Below are positions 10,516 through 21,965 of a stretch of DNA of 64,000 nt, one piece after another. Under the pieces are notes generated by a model. It saw only the letters and a program-made list of their open reading frames with translations, did no database searches and was not told the origin of the DNA. The position numbers and the translations under genes were made by a program. This DNA is from Bradyrhizobium sp. WSM471 (GTDB lineage Bacteria; Pseudomonadota; Alphaproteobacteria; Rhizobiales; Xanthobacteraceae), in assembly GCF_000244915.1 (NCBI RefSeq), contig NZ_CM001442.1:1550001-1614000 (forward strand). The letters run 5' to 3'. Numbering within the stretch: the stretch's first letter is position 1; every line of letters begins with the position of its first letter.

Positions 10516-10869
10516 CTGCGGCAGATTGACTCGGGAGCTATTTTGAACGGCACAGGCGCAGACGCGCCCTTTAGGGGCAGTCTCTGTGAACGTGAGGTTG
10601 AGTGTGGCCCCAGAGCAAAGAGGCCCGTTCAGCGCCAGGTGCCAACTCGAACAGCAGCTTCACAAGATACGGCCTGATCTGCCTGGTTCCGTTTCGGTTT
10701 ATGACATCCTCGCGCAAGTGAGCTTTTTGGGGGCGGATTGATAGCGACGACATACTAGCCCAGGAGAACGCTTTTGCTTGATGCAGCAAGCGGGCCTTCC
10801 CGAGAATGCATAAGGTCGTGTATGGCTCCTGTACAGCAGAGGAGCAGGTCAAAAGCACCCCGGCCTATG
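10516..10869. other. Intergenic, nothing recognised
   Basis: About 350 bases after the IS66 relic. No IS66 TnpC sequence, RNA gene or repeat was recognised. Confidence 0.3.
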
Positions 10870-11649
10870 GGCCGGGGCTTTCGATCCGCCGTTTGAACGA
10901 CAGATCAATATTTGAGAAGAGCCGGACGAGCCAAACTTATAGTTGAGCCGTGCCGTCATAAGATCGAAATCATGGCGGATGCGATCGGTCCCACCAAAGG
11001 GCTCGCTGAAATCTCCGTGCCGGGCTGCATGAACAGGCGGTCGTACTCGAAACCAACCGACCAGTTCGGTGCGAAGCCGTACTCGATCCCCACCCCCAAC
11101 ATGCCGCCCCAAAGAACGTCTACTCTTCCGAACCTGCGCCCCCGAGAGGGTCGAGGTGATCTGATAGGTGTTGCTCGTGACTGCGGCGCCGCCTTTGGCG
11201 TAAAGCAGTACGTTATCGACGGTATAGTGATCTGCGCGTCATCAGACCGAACGCATCAATCTTGGTCTGGAGGATATCGGCAAACTGGATGCTTTGATTG
11301 GATCCGGTCAAATCAGCCCAGTTCCCCTGGCGTTCAACACCCAACACGATCTGGCCTATCTGCCATCGATAGCCGATCTGGCCGCCCCCGCTACCGCCTG
11401 TCGCATCATGGCAGCCCTCGGGCGTGCCGCCAAGGTAATCCCAGCAATTCGCGCTTGACCCCAAGCCACCGTTCACGCCGAGATAGTAGCCGCTCCAGTC
11501 GTAGATTGCAGCCGCGACAGGCAGCGGAGCTGTGGTGTAGAGAGGCTGGACGGGCTGCGCAGCCAGATCCGCGCCGAATGCGGGCGCACCGCGCCAAGCA
11601 CCACAATGCTCACAGTCGCAAGCAACAAGTTCTGCATTTCTACTTTCAT
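10870..11649 (-). pseudogene. Outer-membrane beta-barrel protein (Omp31/RopB type), frameshifted
   Basis: Read from an ATG at 11649, the sequence begins like a signal peptide (MKVEMQNLLLATVSIVVLGA). In other frames it continues with IYDWSGYYLGVNGGLG, a hallmark of rhizobial surface porin-like proteins, then GGQIGYRWQIGQIVLGVE and the typical ending DLMTARLNYKFG near 10915. At least three frame changes are needed to join these, for example around 11590 and 11230. The original gene would have encoded about 250 residues. Related proteins form an eight-stranded barrel in the outer membrane. As it stands no full-length product is possible. Confidence 0.75.
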
Positions 11650-11860
11650 CTCTTCAGTGCCCCGAGCCTCGTGTGTCTTAACAACGTCGGAGCGAATTGC
11701 TGTAACTGCATCACAATATTCGGGCGAAAGAAATGTTCGAATCGAACGCTGCGTCAGGTTGCGGCTTTGCAGATCATCTCCAACCGCGTCGTAACGCTTG
11801 GTCGCGTGGGAACATAGATACTAGATAGCTTACGTGTTGAAGAAAAGCGGGCTGCTGATC

Positions 11861-12175
11861 TCAGCGGATTAAGCGCACCGCAAGCCAGATGATGCCCAGC
11901 CACACCGCAACCGAGAAGAGCAAAGCGCTTTGCAGCGTTCTTGCTCTTATCCTGTGACGCCATCGAAGGAGCTGCGATGGGCAACCGGTGAAGCGCCGAC
12001 CCCGTACAACAGCTATCACTTCATCGTAATCTGTGAACCGGAAGTGACAGCGATGCTTGCGAATATACGCAAGCCGCTCAGTGGGTGAGAGGCACTGTGC
12101 CCACACCTCCCATGCCTCATCATCAAAACACGCGCTATTCTCAAGGACGTCGGCGAGGCGCTCGTCAGGTCTCAT
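11861..12175 (-). CDS. Small hypothetical protein with C-terminal membrane segment
   Basis: This 104-residue ORF starts MRPDERLADVLENSACFDDEAWEVWAQCLSPTERLAYIRKH and ends with one clear hydrophobic segment, LQSALLFSVAVWLGIIWLAVRLI (about 80-102). The amino-acid composition looks like a real protein rather than a shadow frame, and no competing ORF on the other strand is plausible. I do not recognise a family. It stands alone downstream of the outer-membrane protein pseudogene. A tail-anchored inner-membrane protein is one possibility. Confidence 0.55.
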   Translation of the reverse strand: MRPDERLADVLENSACFDDEAWEVWAQCLSPTERLAYIRKHRCHFRFTDYDEVIAVVRGRRFTGCPSQLLRWRHRIRARTLQSALLFSVAVWLGIIWLAVRLIR

Positions 12176-13118
12176 GATGCATCCGCTGTACTGACTATCG
12201 CGGATCGAGTTCTAGGAAGGAAGCCTCACCTTCGAAACCTCTCAGTTTAGGTAGGCTTGTTCAGCGAATCGAACTCGGCAGGATGCATTGGTCACGGTCA
12301 ACGCGGCGTTGAGTCTGACGCGAGATGAAGTTCGAAAGCCATGCAGGGCTCTGGATCTCTCTTCTCGTCCAGTGCGGACCGCGACGGGCATCGAAGCGCT
12401 GCAGACGCGCTAGCAGAGTGAAAGGTGCTCCTTGTCGACGCTGCCGCAATCGTGATAGCCGTCGCATGAAGTTCAAGCGCTAGTTCGCGTGCAAGACCTA
12501 TCGTCTCCGCCTTGCGCATCGCCGCTAATTGGAATTCTGTCCGACAGTGGCTTCCGCACTTGCTAAGATCACACAGATGTACGTTGTTAGGCCGGGGGCC
12601 GGTTGCGAAACCACCGCCGCCGATTCGACGGTCCGTGAACGGACGCCTCGCAGTCTTCACTGCTCAGTGTCCCGGGTCAAGAGTTGCGATCAGTCACAAG
12701 TTACCCGTGCTGTTGGGATTGTCTCCGCGCGAGCACGCGCGTCGCCGCCACTCTGCCTTGCGAATCTGTGGCGGCGGAGAGCGTTCGCACTCGCGTGGCG
12801 GATCGGAAACTTCCTTCTTTGAGCAGGGCCGAATGCAGCGTTAGGAACCACGGCGTGCGGGAACTCGGAGCGGCGGCGGAGCAGAAGTGCCGGAATGAAA
12901 GAGAGCACCATTGAGCCGGGCGCGCTCACGTCGCTTGCGGGACCGCCAGCTGCGCACACTGTAGCCTAATCCAAAGCCGCCGAAGGAAGATCATAGTCAG
13001 AAAGAGGAGTGCTGTCGTCATCTTGATGTCTAAACCAGAGGATTGCTTTGATGTGTTACGCCGCACTCCGGCCATCGGTGGTTAACTAGTTGGTCGGCGC
13101 GAGGCGGCGGATCCCTAC
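12176..13118. other. Long intergenic region, nothing recognised
   Basis: About 940 bases with only short overlapping frames. A 31-codon minus-strand ORF at 12926-13021 (start MTTALLFLTMIFLRR, hydrophobic) lies about 100 bases downstream of the promoter-like box at 13119-13149, but it has no ribosome-binding site. It is noted without being called a gene. Confidence 0.3.
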
Positions 13119-13149
13119 TTCCTACAACGTGACGCCACGTACGATTCAA
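13119..13149 (-). promoter_or_regulatory. MerR-type promoter/operator, NolA-box candidate A
   Basis: Read on the minus strand: TTGAAT, 19 bases containing ACGTGGCGT, then TAGGAA. The overlong 19-base spacer with a central dyad is the hallmark of promoters controlled by MerR-family activators. It closely matches the box directly upstream of nolA (28054-28084) and three others in this window. No clear gene follows it downstream. It lies 145 bases left of the IS30 element. Confidence 0.5.
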
Positions 13150-13294
13150 GTCCCTTCGGCTACTCCAGCCAAAATGTATCCTAACGCGAGTTGCCCTGGA
13201 GCAGCAGTGCTGCGCGAGCCAGACATAGACTGATGCGCGGAGCGGCCGACGCCATGATCGTTGCAGGAAACCACATTAGTTATGGCTGATACCT

Positions 13295-13325
13295 GGGCGG
13301 ATTCAAACGGTCGTCGCAACACCAG
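13295..13325 (+). repeat. IS30 left inverted repeat
   Basis: This 31-base repeat is perfectly complementary in reverse to 14726-14756. It begins GGGCGGATTC and ends ACACCAG. Confidence 0.9.
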
Positions 13326-13341
13326 GAGTTTGGAGGTTGCG

Positions 13342-14715
13342 ATGAACGTTGTAAGGCGCAGATCGGCGCGGTCAGGACGAGCCCCATTGCCGTCGCCAGG
13401 ACGGCCCTCTGTTGCCGGGCGCGATGAACAGAATAAATTTTGGCGGGCGATTGCCGCTGGGTTAAGCAGCGAAGATGCTGCACTCGAAGCCGGATTGTCA
13501 CAACCTATCGGAAGCAGATTATTCCGAAAGGCGGGCGGCATGCCACCAGCGATGTTCAGATCTTCGGCAAAGGCACTGTCCGGGCGGTATCTCTCGTTGA
13601 ATGAGCGCGAGGAGATCGCACTTCTCAAGGTGCAGGGCCATTCCATACAGGAGATTGGACGTCGCCTGGGGCGGGCTGCTTCCACAGTCTCCCGTGAACT
13701 GCGGCGCAACGCGGCCACTCGCGGCGGCGGGTTGGAGTATCGGGCAATAACTGCCCAATGGCATGCGGATCGATCCGCCCGCCGGCCTAAGCCGACCAAG
13801 CTTGCGCTCAATGCAACCTTGCGCACTTATGTGGAGGAAAGACTTGCTGGCGGCGTCGTAGCCCCGACCGGCGCTCCCGTTCCTGGTCCCGCCGTTCCGT
13901 GGAAGGGGCGGCGGCATGGCCAGCGCAAGGATCGGCGATGGGCCAAAGCCTGGAGCCCTGAGCAGATTGCTCGACGCTTGCCGATCGACTTCCCGGACGA
14001 CAAGACGATGCGCATCAGCCACGAAGCTATCTATCAAGCCCTCTTCGTTCAGGGCCGTGGCGCGCTACGCCGCGAGCTGACGGCCTGCTTGCGAACAGGG
14101 CGTGTGTTACGGATGCCCAGAGCGCGCGTACGCAGGCGAGGCAAGGGCTTTGTCTCGCCGGAGATCATGATCAGTGAGCGCCCTGCTGAAGCTGCCGATC
14201 GAGCAGTGCCGGGACATTGGGAGGGGGACCTTATCCTCGGTCTTGGCAGCTCGGCAATCGGCACGCTGGTCGAGCGCACGACGCGCTTTACGATGCTCTT
14301 GCACCTTCCACGGTTGGCGGGGCATGGCGAAGCTCCGCGCGCGAAGAACGGGCCAGCCCTTGCGGGACATGGGGCCGAAGCCGTGCGCGACGCGATCACG
14401 CGCACCATCATCACTTTGCCCGAAGAGCTGCGCCGTTCGCTAACCTGGGATCAGGGAGCCGAAATGGCTCAGCACGATCGTCTCAAGATCGATGCGGGTA
14501 TCCAGGTCTACTTCTGCGACCCGCAAAGCCCATGGCAGCGCGGCACTAACGAGAACACCAACGGGCTGCTGCGGCAGTACTTCCCGAAAGGCACGGACCT
14601 GAGCATCCACAGCGCCGAAGAGATATCCGCTGTGGCAGCGGCCCTCAATGCCCGACCGCGGAAGACACTAGGCTGGAAAACGCCGGCGGAGGCGCTTGAC
14701 GATCTTCTGTTATGA
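13342..14715 (+). CDS. IS30-family transposase
   Basis: This is a 457-residue transposase. The ATG at 13342 is preceded by GGAGG six bases upstream; the longer frame from 13261 would start outside the element and was rejected. An N-terminal helix-turn-helix region is present (LNEREEIALLKVQGHSIQEIGRRLGRAASTVSRELRRN). The DDE core reads GHWEGDLILG for the first D, LTWDQGAEM for the second, and NENTNGLLRQYFPKGTDLS for the catalytic E. All three residues and the conserved spacing are intact. The ORF ends just inside the right inverted repeat. It would catalyse copy-out transposition of the element. Confidence 0.93.
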   Translation: MNVVRRRSARSGRAPLPSPGRPSVAGRDEQNKFWRAIAAGLSSEDAALEAGLSQPIGSRLFRKAGGMPPAMFRSSAKALSGRYLSLNEREEIALLKVQGHSIQEIGRRLGRAASTVSRELRRNAATRGGGLEYRAITAQWHADRSARRPKPTKLALNATLRTYVEERLAGGVVAPTGAPVPGPAVPWKGRRHGQRKDRRWAKAWSPEQIARRLPIDFPDDKTMRISHEAIYQALFVQGRGALRRELTACLRTGRVLRMPRARVRRRGKGFVSPEIMISERPAEAADRAVPGHWEGDLILGLGSSAIGTLVERTTRFTMLLHLPRLAGHGEAPRAKNGPALAGHGAEAVRDAITRTIITLPEELRRSLTWDQGAEMAQHDRLKIDAGIQVYFCDPQSPWQRGTNENTNGLLRQYFPKGTDLSIHSAEEISAVAAALNARPRKTLGWKTPAEALDDLLL

Positions 14716-14725
14716 GTGAAAGTAA

Positions 14726-14756
14726 CTGGTGTTGCGACGACCGTTTGAATCCGCCC
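14726..14756 (-). repeat. IS30 right inverted repeat
   Basis: Perfect 31-base inverted match to 13295-13325. Confidence 0.9.
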
Positions 14757-15177
14757 TGTGGGGTTTGGTCAGAGTGGTGCGCTTCGTTCGGCGGCTTGCC
14801 TCATCCGCCGGGGCGCAACGGAGAAGACTTTCTGTCGGAGCTGAAACGTGGACGAGACTAGCCATCTCACTGCGCAGTCGGCGCGCTGTTACAACGCCTG
14901 GACTATTTGCGTCGTGGCAGCCGCAGGCGGTCGCATTGCAGTGCAAGGGATGCCGCACTCATCCGCTGGGACCGAGGGCCTGAAGTGCAGGATTCTTACC
15001 TTGAGGATGCCAAAGAAGTGGTCCTGCAACCTGTCCCGCGGCCTGCCAGTTGACGAGACGAATCTGTAGGAAAAGGAGGCTGCCTGTATAGACATCGCTC
15101 GGCGATCAGGGACCGCCGGTTATCAAAACTAGGGCGATGTCTTCTTAACACCCGTTCGGGCAAACTTAACCTGCGCC
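14757..15177. other. Intergenic, nothing recognised
   Basis: About 420 bases between the IS30 element and the next small ORF. Short frames such as one reading EWCASFGGLPHPPGRNGEDF occur on the plus strand but match nothing I know. Confidence 0.3.
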
Positions 15178-15408
15178 TTAAGCAGAATTCCGCCAGGCGC
15201 TAGGCGGAACCTCGATTTGATTTGAAGAGGAAGAGTTGAACGTGTGATCAGAGCCAAGAACGCAGGCGCCATGATTTGGGTCGGACTTGACTTCACGTGT
15301 CGTTCCCCGAGCTAGAACAAGTTTGGCGATTTGCGTACGATTGGCGATAGTACGGCGATCTGGCGGTAAAGCTGCGATTGCCTCGTCGAAATGCTTAGCC
15401 GAGGTCAC
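15178..15408 (-). CDS. Small hypothetical protein, paralogue of the 28154-28357 product
   Basis: This is a 76-residue ORF. Its first half, FDEAIAALPPDRRTIANRTQIAKLVLARGTT, clearly resembles FDQAIASLPSCMRTSENRVAIARLVMQRAA in the ORF near nolA. The conserved unit is probably a small helical rhizobial protein of unknown function. Here the N-terminal part seen in the other copy (VYDPDDLASLGRL) is missing and the C-terminal half diverges, so this copy may be truncated or decayed. It sits downstream of the nodC pseudogene, as the other copy sits near nolA. Confidence 0.45.
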   Translation of the reverse strand: MTSAKHFDEAIAALPPDRRTIANRTQIAKLVLARGTTREVKSDPNHGACVLGSDHTFNSSSSNQIEVPPSAWRNSA

Positions 15409-15699
15409 CGCGTTTTTCTGCTGGGGACTGTTCGCCTGCCGGCGCTCGCCTCGCCTATTGCGCCGAGTTCCAGTTTTGCCGCGACCAGTTCGCTTGTGAG
15501 TTCGTCGAGCAGCTTGACCGCTCCGAGCGCGAATTTGTCCTGGCAGATTAGTTGAGCCACGACCTCCAATTGGAGAGCGATGCGGTGCTCAAGGTGCTGA
15601 ATGCGCGACGTGCAAACAATCTCCTTCGGTTTATCGGCTTTGGGGGCGGAGTACAAAAATGTGCCATGCCTTCCATTTTCGTCGGGCAAATCTGGCGGT

Positions 15700-16824
15700 C
15701 TGCGCGAGAGCCAGTCGCTGTTGGTCAAGGTACAGAGCGCATAGGCTTTCATCGGCAGCAACAGGAAGATGTTGATCGGGGGTGTGCAGCGAGAAGCCCG
15801 AGAAATCGAGGCTCGCCGGCACGAAGGGCCGCGACGCTGCATCGAATCATGGTCATCGCGACGATGGTCAGACCGGTCCACCAGGGCACGCTGTCCGCGA
15901 GCGCGAGCTGTGCGAGCGCGGCAATCGATCAGATGGCGAGCAGCAGCGGCCCAAGGTTCTGTCCGAGCACATCGAGTGTGAGGTATCGGTCGAGGCCGGG
16001 CAGCAGGTGCAAACCGAGCAGCGTGTCGCGGTAGGTGCTCCGCGCCAGCGGAGCTGTTGCCGCAGATAGGGCAAGAGCTTGTCCGGGACCACCGTGGCGG
16101 CGATGGCGTCCGGAAGGTACTCGGCTCGAAACCCTGCCTTGAGCATGAGGATCGTCAGATGGCGGTCCTCACCGAAGTCGCTCGGCTTTCCCCGGAAGAA
16201 CTGCGTCTCGTATTGCTCGAGCAGCAACATGAGTGCGGAACGGCGGTACACGGCACACGGCCGTCAGCAGCACATGACGGCACCAAAGCGCGTCTGCGCC
16301 ACGCGCTCCTCGTTGCAAGCCAACCAGTACTCCATGTCGATCAATCGGGTCAGCCAGCTGTCGTCCCGGTTGCTGGCCTTCAATTGGCCCATGGCCGCGC
16401 CGACGGCTGGATTCTGCATCTTGCGCACCAGCTTGCTGACCACGTCGCTGTCGATTTCCGTGTCGGAGTCGACGTTGAGCACGAGATCGCCGAATGAGCG
16501 GCGAATCGCTGCGATCTGCGCCTTGCGTTTTCCAACATTGCTTGGCAGCAGAATGATAGTGAATCTCGGGTCATACGCGTAGCTCGCATGGACCGCGGCC
16601 ACCGCGCCGACATTTGCAGAGCCGTCATCGACCACATAGACCTGTAATCGCCCTGGGTAGTCCTGGCTTGCGATAGACTTCAGGCAGGCCGCCAGCGTGC
16701 GCGGGTCCTCGTTGAAGCAAGGCACGATGACATCCACGCTGGGCAGAGCATCGGCGTCGAGCGGGTCGTACGGCGGCAGTGGAGCGTCGCTTCGCAGCGC
16801 ATAAAGCGCCTGCGCGCTCTTATG
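15700..16824 (-). pseudogene. nodC: nodC pseudogene (second copy), main part
   Basis: This is a near-identical duplicate of the intact nodC at 33740-35098. It covers residues from AHKSAQALYALRSDAPLPPYD to NSDWLSR. Lesions seen: a TGT-to-TGA change at about 16264-16266 creates a stop after FGAVMCC, and a one-base loss after QQLRW shifts the frame near 16050. The first 20 or so codons are separated from the rest by an IS21-family element, with the 5' stub at 19477-19541. The last residues are replaced by unrelated sequence beyond 15700. The copy cannot make NodC and is a relic of a duplicated nod operon. Confidence 0.92.
16819..16824. repeat. Target-site duplication of IS21 element, left copy
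   Basis: CTTATG occurs here and again at 19471-19476, immediately outside both ends of the element. It lies within nodC codons for the V-H-K-S segment. Confidence 0.75.
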
Positions 16825-16968
16825 TGCCGCGCGGCAATTAGGATGGAAGCGTAGCGTCAATCAGGATGAGAGAGCTTCGCCGGGCTCGTGACGCAGGGAG
16901 GGCGTAGCCCGACCGGAGTTACGAGCCCGGCGTCGGCGCGATCCAACAGGGGCCGCGCCGACTGGTGA

Positions 16969-18528
<1,560 letters not shown>

Positions 18529-18532
<4 letters not shown>

Positions 18533-19344
18533 ACACGGGCAACACAGTCGACACTGGGCGCCTCAATCTGTTGCTCAACGAGCTGCGGCTACCCGCCATC
18601 AAGGTGCTATGGCCACAATTCGCCGAACAGTCCGATAAGGAAGGTTGGCCGGCGGCCCGCTTCCTCGCCACCATCGCCGAGCATGAGATCGCCGAACGCG
18701 GCCGCCGTCGCGTCGAGCGCCATCTCGTCGAGGCGCGGCTGCCCGCCGGAAAGACCTTCGACAACTTCGACTTTGAGGCTGTGCCGATGATCTCCAAGGC
18801 GAGGCGCAGGTGACCGCGCTCGCCGCCGGCGATGGTTGGCCTGGCAAGGGCGCCAATCTGCTGCTGTTCGGGTCGCCCGGCGGCGGCAAGAGTCACTTGG
18901 CGGCAGCGATCGGCCTGGCCCTTATCGAGAACGGACGGCGCGTCCTCTTCACCCGCACCACCCATCTCGTGCAGAAGCTCCAGGGCGCGGCGCGAGCTCA
19001 ACCTCGAGGCCGCCATCAATCGTCTCGATCGCTTTGATCTTCTTGTCCTTGACGATCTGGCCTATGTGACCAAGGACCAGGCCGAGACCAGTGTGCTGTT
19101 CGAGCTCATCAGCGCGCGCTACGAGCGGCGCTCCATGCTGATCACTGCCAATCGGCCCTTCGGGCGAATGGAACAGGGTCTTCCCGGACCCTGCTATGAC
19201 GCTCGCCGCCATCGATCGCCTCGTCCACCACGCCACCATCGTCGAGATGAACGTCGAAAGCTATCGCAGGCGCATCGCGCTCGAACGGAAGCGTGGTCCA
19301 GGGCGACCACCCTCGCACACGACACTAAAACACTCGCTGATTGA
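18529..19344 (+). pseudogene. istB: istB, IS21 helper ATPase, frameshifted
   Basis: IstB is the AAA+ ATPase that helps IstA. The first frame reads LNLLLNELRLPAIKVLWPQFAEQSDKEGWPAARFLATIAEHEIAER. After a frame change near 18810 the Walker A appears as LLLFGSPGGGKSHLA. After another near 18990 comes LDRFDLLVLDDLAYV with Walker B. Near 19165 the frame shifts again, and MTLAAIDRLVHHATIVEMNVESYRRR, the usual C-terminal block, is in yet another frame. The gene is therefore inactive. Confidence 0.85.
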
Positions 19345-19470
19345 CGCTCCGCGACAATCAGAGCGAACAAAACTCTTGCGCGCGACAATCATAGCGGCAA
19401 TCATCACTTCGCCGCGACACCGACTCGCCATCCTGATTGTCGCGCGCTTCCCATCCAGATTGTCGCGCTA

Positions 19471-19476
19471 TACTTA
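19471..19476. repeat. Target-site duplication of IS21 element, right copy
   Basis: This is the CTTATG direct repeat matching 16819-16824. Confidence 0.75.
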
Positions 19477-19541
19477 TGGACGCTGGAGAGCAACGCGTAG
19501 GAGGCAACAGCAGTGGTGCTGATGGTGGCAAGCAGGCTCAT
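19477..19541 (-). pseudogene. nodC: nodC pseudogene, 5' stub
   Basis: On the minus strand the ATG at 19541 and the following codons (MSLLATISTTAVASYALLSSVHK) match the start of intact nodC almost exactly. The IS21 element then interrupts the gene. The spacing to the nodB' stop (19556-19558) is 14 bases, the same as between intact nodB and nodC. Confidence 0.9.
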
Positions 19542-19555
19542 GGGAGTTGATCTAT

Positions 19556-19925
19556 TCAGTGAGGTTGAGGAAGCGACCGGCTTGCAAAGCCACGGTCACT
19601 CCAGTGCGGGAATGAGCCGGGCGAGCGCCGACACAGTCTGGTCGCGCCGACCAGCATGAGGGCGGCGTCCCAACTCGTCGGGAGGGCATCCGTCGTGCAG
19701 GAGCACGATTGCCCCCGGCCGGACCGAAGCCAGCACTGCGGCAACGATCGCCTCGACGCCGGGACGAGCCCAATCTTGCGGATCGACTGACCAGTGCAGG
19801 GCTGCAGTTCGGCCTTCGCCGATGCGGCGAGGGCCTTCCTGGTCCATATCCCATACGGCGCACGCATGTGCCGTGGCCACGAGCCCGCAAAGACACCCCA
19901 GTTCCTTGTTGACTCGCAAAGCACT
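19556..19925 (-). pseudogene. nodB: nodB pseudogene (second copy), C-terminal part
   Basis: Spread over minus-strand frames are [57 protein letters not shown] and the ending RGFASRSLPQPH. These match residues from about 115 to the end of intact NodB. The N-terminal half, including the FDDG and HxxxH metal motifs, is absent or unrecognisable. At least two frameshifts are present. It lies between the nod box at 20365-20411 and the nodC stub, so the original order was nod box, (nodA lost), nodB, nodC. Confidence 0.9.
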
Positions 19926-20364
19926 CACGATCGACGCGACGCCGTACGGGTGCGCGTAAGCGCATCCATCCGGGATCAGGCTGCCAGAGCGCTGCACCCA
20001 ACGATGCCACGCCGCCCTTGTCGCTATTGGCTATTGCTGCGTCGCTGCTGCTAAGGTTGGCCAGAGATTTGAAGGCCAGCTGCCCATGCTGTCTCATGGC
20101 TGATGCTGGAGCCAAATTGACGCATGCAAGCAGCTTGCGCGCGCCGGTGGTCCGCTGCTGACGCAATGGGACGTGTCGCACTGCGCCGCCCTTGTCCGGT
20201 AGCGAGACCAAGACTTGCCTCTATCTAGACGCAAAGGAGTGATCATGTGCTGACGGCTTGCTCGCCATCCGCACATTGCATTGAAGATCGCGAATACGTC
20301 GTCACGCGCCTTATCCTGAATCATCCTTGCTATAGCCGGCGGCTAGCTATGTGGATTCTGAGAA

Positions 20365-20411
20365 TATTGGTAAAATCTATTGTTTTGATGGGAGGTATCC
20401 ATGCAGCGGAA
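20365..20411 (-). promoter_or_regulatory. nod box upstream of the nodB'-nodC' relic
   Basis: On the minus strand this 47-base block aligns without gaps to the functional nod box at 31594-31640. It holds TTCC, then GGAT, then ATC-AAACAAT, and ends AGATTTTACCAAT. NodD would be expected to bind it. It lies about 440 bases upstream of the recognisable nodB' sequence and faces that relic. It may still drive transcription of dead DNA or compete for NodD. Confidence 0.8.
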
Positions 20412-20957
20412 GGGCCAGGATGAATCCATCAAGGTCGGCTGGGTGAGCCGATCCTCTCGATTCAATTGATCAGGCGCATACCGAAGAATGGCTCAAACAT
20501 GCCACCTTCGGTCCGGTGAAGGTCATCGCCAAGCATCGAAGCCATCGCGCGAAAACGCGAACCATGATGCTTGAGCTAAATTAGCTCAAGCACTGCTTCT
20601 GACGAACAGAGTCGAGCCCACGCCACTGCCCGATGACGACGAGCGGCCGGCCCTTTCGATGAATAAGCTACAGAGCTGAGGGGAATCGCATATTGGCTCG
20701 ACGCAGAGGACGTTAAAGATGACCGGAGAGAGCCTGCCTCCGGATGCTTGAGACAAACCCGAGCCTGCAGCATTGTGGCAGGTCCCAACCAAGCCTGCCG
20801 GCCGCCAGGAGACAGATTCGATTCATCAACTAGCGAGGCGCTGTCGCTCCATTCCACCAGCTTCATAGCTCCTCCGGAGCTCAATCGAAGCGCCGCGGCT
20901 AACATCGACCGTGCACAGCCAAGTGTCGCGGCAGGCGATCGGTGGAGCGGGCATGCA
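20412..20957. other. Intergenic, contains a perfect palindrome
   Basis: About 550 bases without a recognised gene. GCTTGAGCTAA at 20569-20579 is followed after one base by its exact reverse complement at 20581-20591. It could form a hairpin or be a symmetric protein-binding site. There is no T-run, so it is not a classical terminator. Confidence 0.4.
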
Positions 20958-21302
20958 TCAATGCATCTTGGAATTAGCGCTGCAGATACCGACTTCGCTA
21001 AGAGGAACCTGAGTGCGGCGCGGCTCGCCGATCATGAACATTTTCATGGCAAAATCGAGCGACCTGTATGCTCGGTCGCGACCCGCCTGCGGCAAGTCAG
21101 GAGTCGCGTCGATCGCGGCGCGCGCGTCGCTCATAATCTTATCTTTTGCGGCAAGAAGCTTCGCGTCTAACATTACATGAAGCATCTCTCTAACGTCAGG
21201 TAAGATCGAGCTGTCGCCATCGATCAACTCTCGAAATTTCCAAAACATACGCTCGACTGCTACCATCGACCCGAGGACTGACATCAGTACTGGCGACATC
21301 AT
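20958..21302 (-). CDS. Hypothetical protein, 114 aa
   Basis: The ORF starts MMSPVLMSVLGSMVAVERMFWKFRELIDGDSSILPDVREMLHVMLDAKLLAAKDKIMSDARAAID and looks helical and protein-like. GGAGAAGGAGAT lies just upstream on the minus strand, a good ribosome-binding site for the start at 21302. I do not recognise a family. No membrane segment beyond the weakly hydrophobic start is evident. Confidence 0.55.
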   Translation of the reverse strand: MMSPVLMSVLGSMVAVERMFWKFRELIDGDSSILPDVREMLHVMLDAKLLAAKDKIMSDARAAIDATPDLPQAGRDRAYRSLDFAMKMFMIGEPRRTQVPLSEVGICSANSKMH

Positions 21303-21965
21303 TGACTATCTCCTTCTCCAGTCAGATTCAGGCGACCATCCCAGCGAAATCAGATCTGTTCCCGTGTGACACCGGCGCGCGAGGCGGCCCTGAGACAGGC
21401 GAATGACTGGGATACAACTTCTCTGCTACGCCGCAGGGGCTGAGAGACGCAGGTTGCTCAGGGGAGCTCGCAAAGCGTGCGATTTGCGAGTAAGGCATTT
21501 ATCTTTCCTTTGCTCCGGGCCGTACCAGGCGCGTGCGGCGGCTCACGTCCAAAACTGACATGGAGGGTGTTTCTGTTTGCCACAATACTGCCAGCGGCAT
21601 CGGAGTTGGACTTCTCGTGCCAGGCGTTTATGCTTTTCCGCTTGTTCACTGGATGGCTCTGTTAGCCAGGCCGAATGACTGAGTGATCCCGGTCACGCGA
21701 AAGTTGGCCTTTCGATATCCCGTTGCCCGGGGCGCCCGCGCGTTTTTTGATTGCATGGGTGCATCGAGATCGAGCCTCCCGATCTGGCGATGGTGTGTTG
21801 GTCGCGCGCTACGTCGACCTCGATCGATCTCTTGACTCTCCATCGGCCGTCTGATCGAGCTCAGAAGAGATGCCAACTTAAACACACATATCATTTTCTT
21901 GTGCCGGATTCCGTATTTCGGATTGATTCATTCCCGTCTCTCTTACTGTTCTCATCACTGCACGG
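21303..21965. other. Intergenic, nothing recognised
   Basis: About 660 bases with only short overlapping frames. No repeats or RNA genes were recognised. Confidence 0.3.

Larger units (their letters stand above)
13295..14756 (+). mobile_element. IS30-family insertion sequence, apparently complete
   Basis: The element is bounded by perfect 31-base inverted repeats at 13295-13325 and 14726-14756, each beginning GGGCGGATTC from the outside. It is 1462 bases long and contains a single intact transposase gene, as expected for IS30 elements. No convincing target duplication is visible at the flanks. Because the ends match perfectly and the ORF is open, this is the youngest-looking and most plausibly active IS in the window. 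Confidence 0.88.

Noticed and set aside
20094..20324. Possible tyrosine-recombinase fragment (minus-strand text PDKGGAVRHVPL)
   Set aside because: The match is only about a dozen residues in the gap between the orphan nod box and nodB'; no catalytic R-H-R-Y set can be found.
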